Assembly (NCBI RefSeq): GCF_014640155.1
Contig: NZ_BMGK01000011.1
Coordinates: forward strand, 21,435-85,434
Length of the DNA stretch: 64,000 nucleotides
Origin: Planktosalinus lacus
GTDB taxonomy: Bacteria; Bacteroidota; Bacteroidia; Flavobacteriales; Flavobacteriaceae
Direction: 5' to 3'
The notes beneath the pieces are model-generated. The model saw nothing but the letters and a program-made list of their open reading frames with translations. It did no database searches and was not told where the DNA came from. The position numbers and the translations under genes are program-made. Numbering within the stretch: position 1 is the stretch's first letter; each line of letters opens with the position of its first letter. This document shows, one piece after another, positions 35,609 through 43,165 of this stretch.

Positions 35609-35809
35609 AGTCTTTACTTTTGAATGGGCCGTAAAGATAAATGAATTCGGGTGATTTAAGAATTGTAAGCCGGGTTTTGTTGTTATGTAACAGGCCGGCT
35701 ATGGAAGTGGTTCATTCTATGTGCCATGCAACGCCTGTCTTAATTTGCCCGGAAAACAATCGGGGAGGAACGTTTGGGTTGTTTTTATAGATTGTTGTAA
35801 AACACCTTT

Positions 35810-36040
35810 TTATTGTTGACCATCTTTTTTTATAAAGGATTTTATAATCATTTCTGCGCTGTTAACATCAGATGTATCTACATACAGATCAACATCGTTT
35901 GAAGGAATTCCGAAACCTGCGAGTCTTGCTGATTCGACATTGTCTTTGATGATTGATGGTATTTTTTCTTCATCTAAAAGCTGTACAATTCGATTGATCA
36001 CTATCGCACTATCCGTCAAAACTCTCACATGTTCACTCAT
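35810..36040 (-). CDS. DUF2007 domain protein
   Basis: A 76-residue soluble protein beginning MSEHVRVLTDSAIVINRIVQ with VDLYVDTSDVNSAEMIIKSF near the C-terminus. This matches the small ferredoxin-like DUF2007 (putative signal-transducing) family, in which one beta-alpha-beta unit carries an S/T-x-x-x-A-x-x-I/L-x-x-x-L motif. No partner gene is apparent: the PLP gene lies 200 bp downstream and the cupin gene 92 bp upstream, both on the minus strand. Confidence 0.75.
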   Translation of the reverse strand: MSEHVRVLTDSAIVINRIVQLLDEEKIPSIIKDNVESARLAGFGIPSNDVDLYVDTSDVNSAEMIIKSFIKKDGQQ

Positions 36041-36132
36041 ATCTTTTTAGATTTAAATAGTTTGTTCTTTAAGATTTAAAACCGATCAGTATCTTCACTG
36101 ACCACCCTTCACGGGTCGTTATTATTCTTTGT

Positions 36133-36507
36133 TTAAATCCAGCCTAATTCTTTCACCGTCATTTCACTTTCCACAGTACCTGTATGGGATGTTGCTTTGG
36201 GTTCAAAAAGAAGGTTAAACACAATTTCTCCATTTGTATGCGGTCTGTGTTCTACACCTTTAGGGACTATTAGAATTTCTCCTTCCTTGACTTCAACAGT
36301 TCTGCCATCCCGAAAGTCCATCAAGAGTGTGCCTTTGAAGACCATAAAAAGTTCGTCTTCATTCTCATGGCTATGCCAAACAAAGTCATTTTTTAGTTTA
36401 CAAAGTTTCACATAGTGTCCGTTAAGTTCTCCAATAATGTGAGGGGTCCATTGCTTTTCAAATAATGAAAACTTCTGCATAATATTGATGGAATTGAGTG
36501 CTTGCAT
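36133..36507 (-). CDS. Cupin domain protein
   Basis: A single-domain cupin of 124 residues. The metal-binding motif 1 is WHSHENEDELFMVFKG (H-x-H-x4-E type) and motif 2 is PKGVEHRPHTNGE with its His. A start at the internal ATG ten codons in (MQKFSLFEKQ) is also possible and would remove a non-conserved extension. Such cupins bind a divalent metal and act as small dioxygenases, isomerases or sensors; the sequence alone does not say which. Confidence 0.88.
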   Translation of the reverse strand: MQALNSINIMQKFSLFEKQWTPHIIGELNGHYVKLCKLKNDFVWHSHENEDELFMVFKGTLLMDFRDGRTVEVKEGEILIVPKGVEHRPHTNGEIVFNLLFEPKATSHTGTVESEMTVKELGWI

Positions 36508-36822
36508 ATTCTTTAAACTTTAAATGTTATTTCGTTTTTTTCTTTGGGGGTCACCGTGCCAACTTTTTTGTGTAACAGAGGCATTGTGTGCCTGCCTGGC
36601 CGCCGGCAGGGTTTAAGGACTAAGATAATTAAAAAACTCAATGAATGCCATTTTAAGGAAGGCCATCCTATCAATTAACGGGGGGCCATTGCTGGCATAC
36701 TTTACGCTTAATATACATTCTCTCTTCGTAATAAGTTTAAAATCAACCCCTTATTACCTAAATAATTCATACCTTTAAGTAGGGTATTTTAAAACTTATT
36801 TGTTCTTTTAAAAACAAAGATC
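36508..36822. other. 315-bp intergenic region between the cupin and T9SS propeller genes
   Basis: The divergent spacer contains a GC-rich hairpin CCTGCC...GGCAGG (36591-36610) in AT-rich surroundings and a GGCATACTTTA word that resembles part of the 53-bp repeat at 40933 and 41991. No open frame, RNA gene or clear promoter was found. Confidence 0.5.
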
Positions 36823-39096
36823 ATGAAAACAAAATTACTTCTCAATTTATTATTGGTTTTCTTCACTACCCAACTCCTTGCACAAGACCCCAATTGGTCC
36901 TACATCCGTAAGGAAAATACAGGGATAGGGGGCGCACTCCATTATGTGGTTCAGGGGGATGCTTTTGGAAACATATGGACCGGGGGTTACGAATCTTCCG
37001 ATGAAGGCAGTTTGGTGCGTATTGCTACTACAGACACCGTTTACACCAATTGGTCCACCTATTCTGAGGAGTATTTACCCAATGGAATGATCTATGACAT
37101 AGCTTTCGACAGTACGGGTATTATTTGGGTAGGCTCCGAGGCGGGGATCACCACTTCGGGAGATGGTTTGGAATGGACACATTATGATGCCAGCAACACT
37201 CCTTTTTTAAGCACTGATGTTGAGGGGATTGCCATAGGAGCCGGAGATACGGTTTGGACGATACATACCGATAGCGACCCCACTCTGGGGGGTTTGGGTT
37301 CTTTTGATGGAACCACCTGGAACTATTTTACTTTTTCAAATTCAGGCCTTCCTGCTGGCACCCTTTTAAGGGATATTGTGGTGGATGACAATGATGTGAA
37401 GTGGATGGCTTCCAACAACGGTTTGATTTCATTTGACGGGACTGACTGGCAACATTATACCAGTGCCAATAGTGGTCTTTCTGACGATAGTGTGTGGGAA
37501 GTGGCCGTGGACGATCAAAACAACGTATGGGCCCTGGTGGACAATGCCGTAGATATCTTTGACGGAAGTACCTGGACGCAAATCAACGAGACCGACTGGC
37601 CAATCACGAATGTGCAAGGACGCTCGTTGGACGTTTTTGGAGATCAGGTAATTATTGCTGAAGGTGCCGGTTCCCGGGTATTACTGTTTGACGGAACTAC
37701 CTGGACCTCTGAATATATGAGTTTAACCATGTTTGATTCCTATATAGACCATGACGGTACTTACTGGATCTCCGGCTATGGCGTAGTGGCGAGGAACGAT
37801 GGAACGGGTTGGTTGCGCTATACCGGCAACAACACCGGCTTACCCAACAACTTCAACGAGGATATTTTTATTGACAGTCAGGGCCGCCGTTGGTTTGCCA
37901 ATGGCAATGGCGGTATTCAAGTATTCGATTGCCCCAATTGGGAAGTGTATGGCCCAGAAAATGAAGGTTTGTTTCCCAATCCACAGACGCTTTATTCTAC
38001 TACCATCGGAACCTCGATTACCGAAGACGCTGATGGGGATATATGGTTCTCTTACGCCGGTACATCGGGGTATATAATCCATATTCCGGAAGGGAATTAT
38101 ACTGATTATGCTGCCTGGACGACTTATGACAATACAAACTCAACACCCTGGCTTCAGTTTATTGATGAACTGAATGCTACCGATGACGGCAAGTTGTTCG
38201 CGCTGGCTGATAACAATGCTATTATGTATGATAAGCTTGCAGATACATGGACGGTTTGGAACATATCCAATGGACTCTCCGGCTCTCCAATTAGTTTGGG
38301 ATCTCGGGGCAATGCCATGTATGTAGGTCACTACCAGGGAATCGATGTGTATGAAAACGAAACCTGGACCACCATTGATTTGACGCCCCAGGGCATCGAG
38401 CATGTGCTCCATATCGCTTTTGATGCAAACGATGCTATGTGGCTGGGTACTACAACCGGTTTGTGGAAGTATGACGGCACCACCTGGACCAACTGGAACG
38501 AAAGCAACAGTAACATTGCTGCCAACTATGTAACCGCAATTGATTTTGACGCCAACAACACTGTTTATGTAAGTGCCCATAATACATTTAATTGGCCCTA
38601 CTATGGAGGCATTTCCTTTTTTGATGGCACCGGAACCACCTTTACCACCTTTTTGGATGAAAGCTCACCGCTTGCCCACAAGCAAGTGGAAGATATAGCG
38701 GTAGATTCTTTCGGAAATATTTGGGCCCTTACCCAAAGTGAAGGCTTTACAATATATAACCCCAATGGCGTTGATGGATTTGAATGTATTGATCGAACCC
38801 TGGAAAGAACCCTGGGAGTAGGTGACTATACTTTAAACAGCCAAATGGAGGGTTTAAATTACCCCAATCCCTTTTCTGAAACCACCACCATTGTGTTCAA
38901 TTCCAAAGATGCAAACCCGGTGACTGTTGAGGTATTTGATGTTTTGGGAAGAAGCATACACACCTTTCAACTTGATGAAGTTGCAATGGGAGAAAACAGT
39001 TTTCCCTTAAACCTGTCACAGCAATCCAGGGGAATCTATTTTTGTAAAATAAGCTCCCACAGCCAGGAAAAAACAATAAAACTTATTAAGGGCTGA
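36823..39096 (+). CDS. Two-component-regulator-type propeller protein with T9SS sorting tail
   Basis: A 757-residue exported protein with a signal peptide (LLLNLLLVFFTTQLLAQ). The body is built from about a dozen propeller blades with the recurring pattern D-x-x-N-x-x-W-x-A/G-x-x-x-G-L-x-x-F/Y-D-G-x-x-W (for example DVKWMASNNGLISFDGTDW). These are the blades of hybrid two-component sensors, but here no membrane helix, kinase or regulator follows. The last about 80 residues (NYPNPFSETTTIVF to FCKISSHSQEKTIKLIKG) are a type A T9SS sorting domain, so the protein is probably secreted or surface-anchored. Confidence 0.92.
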   Translation: MKTKLLLNLLLVFFTTQLLAQDPNWSYIRKENTGIGGALHYVVQGDAFGNIWTGGYESSDEGSLVRIATTDTVYTNWSTYSEEYLPNGMIYDIAFDSTGIIWVGSEAGITTSGDGLEWTHYDASNTPFLSTDVEGIAIGAGDTVWTIHTDSDPTLGGLGSFDGTTWNYFTFSNSGLPAGTLLRDIVVDDNDVKWMASNNGLISFDGTDWQHYTSANSGLSDDSVWEVAVDDQNNVWALVDNAVDIFDGSTWTQINETDWPITNVQGRSLDVFGDQVIIAEGAGSRVLLFDGTTWTSEYMSLTMFDSYIDHDGTYWISGYGVVARNDGTGWLRYTGNNTGLPNNFNEDIFIDSQGRRWFANGNGGIQVFDCPNWEVYGPENEGLFPNPQTLYSTTIGTSITEDADGDIWFSYAGTSGYIIHIPEGNYTDYAAWTTYDNTNSTPWLQFIDELNATDDGKLFALADNNAIMYDKLADTWTVWNISNGLSGSPISLGSRGNAMYVGHYQGIDVYENETWTTIDLTPQGIEHVLHIAFDANDAMWLGTTTGLWKYDGTTWTNWNESNSNIAANYVTAIDFDANNTVYVSAHNTFNWPYYGGISFFDGTGTTFTTFLDESSPLAHKQVEDIAVDSFGNIWALTQSEGFTIYNPNGVDGFECIDRTLERTLGVGDYTLNSQMEGLNYPNPFSETTTIVFNSKDANPVTVEVFDVLGRSIHTFQLDEVAMGENSFPLNLSQQSRGIYFCKISSHSQEKTIKLIKG

Positions 39097-39203
39097 TCAA
39101 ATGAGAGTTTGCCAACCTTTGACTCCGTTTAAAGCGAGAGCGGTTTGACTGAAGCAATCTAGTAGGGTGTTCTCGCGTTACAATCGCTCGGCAGCGGGAG
39201 CAG

Positions 39204-39818
39204 TTATTTCTTACACACAATCATCCAATGTCTTTCATTTGGATGTGCTTCAGGTTCGTTAATTTCGTTCGCTTCTACAATGTTATATGGACCAAACTCT
39301 TCCTTAATGGATGCTTCATCATAGAAGTAGAGGTTGAGACCTTGTGGCGAATGGAAGGTATTTTTTTCTAATTCTTCCCCCACTCCAAATCGACGATCGT
39401 TTATAGACAAAGCCACAAAAATCATTATCCCATTCGGTTTTAATTGGGAATAACAGTCGTCAATCAGCTTTATTCTGTCGGCTTTGTTCAAAAGATGAAT
39501 CAGTGAATAACAGTAGATTGATGGGTATTGGGTTTTATCAAATGGCATCTCAGTAACAGAACCATAGTGTATTGTCACATCACTTCCAAAATGCTTCCGG
39601 GCTCTTTCAATAGCTGTTTTAGAGACTTCAATTCCGGTAACCTCAAATCCTTTATCGTAAAACACCTTTGCATTTCTTCCATAGCCGAACCCCGGAATTA
39701 ATACGCTACTGATATGCTGTTTTTGCAATAATTCAAGTACGTTGCGTGCATTGTCAGTAGGCTGCTCTCCCCACATTCTTTCATTGCTTTTAAAGGCAGA
39801 TTCCCAAAATTCAGTCAT
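39204..39818 (-). CDS. Class I SAM-dependent methyltransferase
   Basis: From the ATG at 39818 the protein has 204 residues (MTEFWESAFKSNERMWGEQP). A TTG eight codons upstream is a less likely start. Motif I reads SVLIPGFGYGRNAKVFYDKG in place of the usual DLGCGxG. It is followed by an acidic EVTGIEVS strand end and the later YCYSLIHLLNKAD. The fold resembles thiopurine- or tellurite-type small methyltransferases. The substrate is unknown. It is convergent with the T9SS gene. Confidence 0.85.
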   Translation of the reverse strand: MTEFWESAFKSNERMWGEQPTDNARNVLELLQKQHISSVLIPGFGYGRNAKVFYDKGFEVTGIEVSKTAIERARKHFGSDVTIHYGSVTEMPFDKTQYPSIYCYSLIHLLNKADRIKLIDDCYSQLKPNGIMIFVALSINDRRFGVGEELEKNTFHSPQGLNLYFYDEASIKEEFGPYNIVEANEINEPEAHPNERHWMIVCKK

Positions 39819-39932
39819 AGTTGGATGCTTGTTTAGAATCAAGGGTTGATTGAATATTCGTTATTTTTCATTGCCCACAATGTTTTTGACTTTAAACCGG
39901 AAGAAAGGCGTCGCCGTTGATAGAAGCAGTTT

Positions 39933-40277
39933 TTATTCGGTGACAGTGAATTTGATTTCCACGATACTTGAAACACTTCCCGCACTCGCACCATCTGAGC
40001 CGGTAATAATTTCAATCCTCACTTGATCAGACCCTGAAAACCCATTTGCAGGTTTATAGGTGTAAACGACCGTTCCGTTTTGATTTAACTCGCTTATTTC
40101 GTAGTGCTCAGCCTGTTTTGAAATGATGGCACCATCCTCATCACCAAATGCGCCTAAATCATATTCATAGGTTTCAGTATTCAAAAGGCTTATGTTTTCT
40201 GTAGTTACATCTATATCGTCGCCGGAACAGGAAACCATACACATTGTTAAGAAGAATATTAGAAATGCGTTTCTCAT
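39933..40277 (-). CDS. Small SPII lipoprotein
   Basis: A 114-residue protein with a clear lipoprotein signal (FLIFFLTMCMVSCSGDD, lipobox Cys17) followed by the acidic linker common on Bacteroidota lipoproteins. The rest is all-beta and Ig-like, with YKPANGFSGSDQVRIEI resembling a cadherin-like tandem-repeat strand pair. It is too short for a complete known domain, so the function is unknown. The ankyrin gene's terminator lies just upstream. Confidence 0.75.
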   Translation of the reverse strand: MRNAFLIFFLTMCMVSCSGDDIDVTTENISLLNTETYEYDLGAFGDEDGAIISKQAEHYEISELNQNGTVVYTYKPANGFSGSDQVRIEIITGSDGASAGSVSSIVEIKFTVTE

Positions 40278-40316
40278 ACGACTGTTTTTTTGTTAAGCAA
40301 TAAAGTTAACAAAAAA

Positions 40317-40345
40317 AAGCTGTGCAGCGGGTTACTGCACAGCTT
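40317..40345 (-). terminator. Terminator of the ankyrin gene
   Basis: AAGCTGTGCAG and CTGCACAGCTT form a perfect 11-bp stem, followed on the minus strand by a run of T. Confidence 0.9.
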
Positions 40346-40376
40346 TTAAACTTAAGACACTCATGTTGAGAACGAT

Positions 40377-40781
40377 CTATTTTTTTGCCAGTGTTTGCTC
40401 AATCAGGAGTGCGGTATCTTTTGCTCCGGAATGTTTTGCGTGATACGCGGCGTTATGGCCATTATCACATCTCAACTTGAGATTGGCTCCCTCAGCAATA
40501 AGGTATTTCAGGATTTCTACCTGATTATGACGGGCAGCTAAAATGGCAGGGGTCTTGCCTTTCCATTTTTCGTTAACGTCTGCGCCATATTCGATTAACT
40601 TTTGCACGGTTTCCAAATCGCCTTTAATTACTGATAAGTGAAGTGGGTTGTCTTTAACTCCCATCTCTAAAAGATGGGTTGTTTCCCCATACGCCTGGGG
40701 GAAGGTCTCTAATGTGAGTGCTTTGAGCGAACCAACGGAAAGCGCAAGCACCAGTACAGTTACTGTGATCGTTTTTTGCAT
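40377..40781 (-). CDS. Exported ankyrin-repeat protein
   Basis: A 134-residue protein with a signal peptide (ITVTVLVLALSVGSLKALT). Three ankyrin repeats follow: NPLHLSVIKGDLETVQKLIE with YGADVN, KTPAILAARHNQVEILKYLI with AEGANL, and a partial NGHNAAYHAKHSGAKDTALL. It is likely to bind another protein in the periplasm. The gene is monocistronic, with its own terminator. Confidence 0.9.
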   Translation of the reverse strand: MQKTITVTVLVLALSVGSLKALTLETFPQAYGETTHLLEMGVKDNPLHLSVIKGDLETVQKLIEYGADVNEKWKGKTPAILAARHNQVEILKYLIAEGANLKLRCDNGHNAAYHAKHSGAKDTALLIEQTLAKK

Positions 40782-40932
40782 TTGATGATGAATTTAAAGA
40801 TTAAACATTTGATTACTATAAAGACGAAGCAAAATGCAAATGGTTACAGTAGTGCAATAGTTTTAACTTTTTTTTAATCTTTAGGAAAGCCAAAGGGAGC
40901 TGGCGGGAGGGATTGTAATTTTTATACTACTT

Positions 40933-40985
40933 GGTGGCTCTGAAGTTGCAAATTGATGTGCCGCAGGCATACTTTGGAGAGTGGG
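40933..40985. repeat. 53-bp dispersed repeat, copy 1
   Basis: 46 of 53 bases match copy 2 at 41991-42043 in the same orientation. Internal arms CTCTGAAGT and ACTTTGGAG can pair with G-U help around a 24-nt loop. It lies downstream of the gene at 41010-41822. Confidence 0.8.
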
Positions 40986-41009
40986 CGTTGGCGAATCTCT
41001 TGTATTTAA

Positions 41010-41822
41010 TTAATTACTTAGATAAGTATATTGAATACTGGCGAGTAACTTTCCTTTTTTAGAAAAATATTCAATCTTATCGATAAGGCCATTTGCTAAT
41101 TTCGTTTCAATACTTTCCCCGCCTTTTTCATAAACCAGTTTAATGCCTGATCGATAGCCTTCTCTGTCTTGAAGGATTTTGCTTATTTCCTTATTGCCTT
41201 CAGTGCATATTTCGGCAATGACTTCCTTTCTTTTGTTTTCAGTTATGATACAATTCCCTTTTTTAATATAGGTATAAGAATCGCTTTCCAATAAACTTCC
41301 GCTTACATGATATCTTTTTTTTGAAATAAGTTTCCCTTCATCATCCACTTCCCATTTGTGTGTTAAGTATCGTTGACCTTTAATAACCCTATATAAAATA
41401 CTGTCATTCATGTTATGATTTCTGATCAACAGTTGTTCAATCAAAGTGTCTCCTTTAGCGTCCAATTGCACTTTTCTAAAGGAGCGGTCTTTTTTATTTC
41501 TAACAACAATAGCTGAATGCTGTAAATGGCCATCTTTATCTTTCTTTTCTCTATATTCTGTCATACCATCCTCAGAGAACGTATGAGTTGTTTGTCTAAT
41601 CAATGAGTCCTTTGTGTCATAAGAGGTGAACAAAACTGTTTTGCCCTGTTTATCCAGTTCATGAACAAGATGTGACTGTTTGACCAGAGAACCTTTTTTG
41701 TATTCAAACCCTTTGATGATAACTTTTTCAATGTTATTTTTTACATAGAGATCTTCCACATTGTTTTGGGAAGCAGCAGTGAAAAAAGAAAGCACAAGTA
41801 AAAACGTAAGTAAATAGTTCAT
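41010..41822 (-). CDS. Secreted hypothetical protein with YD/MORN-like repeats
   Basis: Starting at the ATG at 41822, the product is 270 residues with a signal peptide (MNYLLTFLLVLSFFTAASQN). The body consists of short beta-hairpin units with K-x-G-x-L-x-x and D-x-x-G-K-x-x patterns (QLDAKGDTLIEQ, VDDEGKLISKKRY, YFSKKGKLLASIQYTY) resembling YD- or MORN-type repeats of Bacteroidota secreted proteins. The function is unknown. The upstream longer frame is not needed. It lies between the two copies of the 53-bp repeat. A 32-bp near-perfect palindrome sits upstream. Confidence 0.65.
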   Translation of the reverse strand: MNYLLTFLLVLSFFTAASQNNVEDLYVKNNIEKVIIKGFEYKKGSLVKQSHLVHELDKQGKTVLFTSYDTKDSLIRQTTHTFSEDGMTEYREKKDKDGHLQHSAIVVRNKKDRSFRKVQLDAKGDTLIEQLLIRNHNMNDSILYRVIKGQRYLTHKWEVDDEGKLISKKRYHVSGSLLESDSYTYIKKGNCIITENKRKEVIAEICTEGNKEISKILQDREGYRSGIKLVYEKGGESIETKLANGLIDKIEYFSKKGKLLASIQYTYLSN

Positions 41823-41885
41823 ATAATTTAAAAAGCCTTGCATTTGTATAGCAAACAAAACTATGTTTTTTATCGTTCATAACTC

Positions 41886-41917
41886 CCATAGCCCACAAAT
41901 TAATTCGTGGGCTATGG
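41886..41917. repeat. 32-bp near-perfect palindrome
   Basis: CCATAGCCCAC and GTGGGCTATGG flank an AATTAATT core. Only one central base pair breaks the symmetry. It could be a cruciform, an operator or a relic of a mobile module end. Confidence 0.75.
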
Positions 41918-41990
41918 AATGGCATCACTGTATAGATAACGGCATAAACTATTTACGTGCGTGGTTGCGAAGGGGTTGGTTGGTTGTTTG

Positions 41991-42043
41991 GGTGGCTCCG
42001 AAGTTGCAAATTTATGTGCTGCGGGTATACTTCGGAGAGCGGG
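41991..42043. repeat. 53-bp dispersed repeat, copy 2
   Basis: Contains the perfect arms CTCCGAAGT and ACTTCGGAG. It lies just downstream of the gene at 42067-42417, as copy 1 lies just downstream of the gene at 41010-41822. Confidence 0.8.
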
Positions 42044-42066
42044 TTTATTCCTTTACAAATTCAAGA

Positions 42067-42417
42067 CTATATTTTAAATTCCTTACCAAATATTAGTAGA
42101 TATCTCTCGTTTGAAACTTTGTTCACGTACTCATCTAAATATTTGCCGTCTATTCTCAAAGTTCCCATCCAGCCGTACTCTATATCGGCAATAGAGAGCA
42201 TTCCGAGATTAGTGTAGATTAAATCAAATACTGGTGAAAAATAGTATTCTTTGCTTTCTAAAATTGGTTTTACATTCTTATAAAGTCTCTGCATATAAAA
42301 GTCCGCAAAAGGGTCTTTACTATTTTCAATTTTATTTATAAATTCAGATTCAGATGTATTTGAAACAAACATTGCTATTAAAACTATTCCCAAAAATATA
42401 TAAATTACTTTTTTCAT
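42067..42417 (-). CDS. Small membrane-anchored hypothetical protein
   Basis: A 116-residue protein with one N-terminal membrane helix (VIYIFLGIVLIAMFVSN) and a soluble C-terminal part (FDLIYTNLGMLSIADIEYGW then YLLIFGKEFKI). I do not recognise the family. It is AT-rich compared with the chromosomal genes at 45-54 kb. On the minus strand GTTAAGG occurs about 40 bp upstream of the start, in a region with other module-boundary-like sequences. No partner is apparent. Confidence 0.6.
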   Translation of the reverse strand: MKKVIYIFLGIVLIAMFVSNTSESEFINKIENSKDPFADFYMQRLYKNVKPILESKEYYFSPVFDLIYTNLGMLSIADIEYGWMGTLRIDGKYLDEYVNKVSNERYLLIFGKEFKI

Positions 42418-42554
42418 ATTACAATAATTTAGTGGTCGCCGAGGTTTTTACCTTAACGCTTGTTTTTTAAATCATTTTCTGAACATTATTCACAAAATTA
42501 TGTGTTTATGAGCTGTGGCGTGGATTGAAGCTCAGACCTAGTCATAGATTCGGT

Positions 42555-42563
42555 GTTACCCTT
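42555..42563. repeat. Left end repeat of the 42.6-43.0 kb module
   Basis: GTTACCCTT here is the exact reverse complement of AAGGGTAAC at 43016-43024. The two 9-mers flank the gene at 42614-42994. Confidence 0.5.
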
Positions 42564-42613
42564 TGTTTTTCTTTTTTCAGTTGTGTCTTTCCCTTTTTAA
42601 TTTCTCACGTCAT

Positions 42614-42994
42614 TTATTCGTATTGTTCACATTCGAATATCAGATGATTTTTAATTTCAATTGGTTTCACAACAATTGAATTCAGCTTTTGATTTGGAAA
42701 TCCGCCAATAAAATAGTTTTCCGCTTCCAATTTATCCATCCATTTCATAAATACTTTTAGTTCGACCATTTTAACAATACAATTTTTCCATTCTATTTTT
42801 ATTAATTCTTGGGCGAATACCAATTCCGGCCAGATTGGTATAATCATTTCGTTGTCAGCTCCGCACGTAACATAATTTCCATCTTTGTCTGCGATTAGAA
42901 ATACTTGCTCAAAATCGGCAATTTTTCTTATCAGATATCCGTATCGCAATTTTGATTCAAGTTTGAATACGCTTTCTAATTGTTTAATATTCAT
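42614..42994 (-). CDS. Hypothetical cytosolic protein
   Basis: The ATG at 42994 (MNIKQLESVFKLESKLRYGY) gives 126 residues. A TTG six codons upstream is unlikely. The protein is mixed alpha-beta with no signal peptide (KIADFEQVFLIADKDGNYVT, EMIIPIWPELVFAQELIKIEW). It resembles small immunity-type or DUF2750-like proteins in general character only; I cannot name a family. It is flanked by a 9-bp perfect inverted repeat, GTTACCCTT, and may be cargo of an integron-like cassette. Confidence 0.6.
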   Translation of the reverse strand: MNIKQLESVFKLESKLRYGYLIRKIADFEQVFLIADKDGNYVTCGADNEMIIPIWPELVFAQELIKIEWKNCIVKMVELKVFMKWMDKLEAENYFIGGFPNQKLNSIVVKPIEIKNHLIFECEQYE

Positions 42995-43015
42995 ACAAAT
43001 ATATGTTTTCAAATT

Positions 43016-43153
43016 AAGGGTAACGGTTTCGCATAACGTGCGACAAGGTTTAAAGTTACTTATTTTTCGGTTAGTGATTTTATGGTTTTCCCTAAGAGTA
43101 TGAGGCTAAAGATTTAGCCGTGTTGCAAGTTATGCGTTGTTGTAAACTGTGGC
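43016..43153. repeat. attC-like double inverted repeat between two modules
   Basis: In minus-strand order: GTTTACAAC (R''-like), AAC, GCATAACTTGCAACACGG (L''-like, 43135-43118), about 69 nt, CCTTGTCGCACGTTATGC (L'-like, 43048-43031), GAAACC, then GTTACCC, which begins the next module. The two L-like arms pair at 15 of 18 positions. The unequal spacers (3 and 6 nt) follow attC layout. Confidence 0.6.
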
Positions 43154-43165
43154 ATGTTATATTGA

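Noticed and set aside
36680..36720. Third copy of the 53-bp repeat
   Set aside because: Only a short GGCATACTTTA-like match is present and the hairpin arms are absent.
41010..41822. This gene as another framed cassette
   Set aside because: It lies between direct 53-bp repeats, but no GTT-type start repeat with a matching inverted copy after the stop was found.
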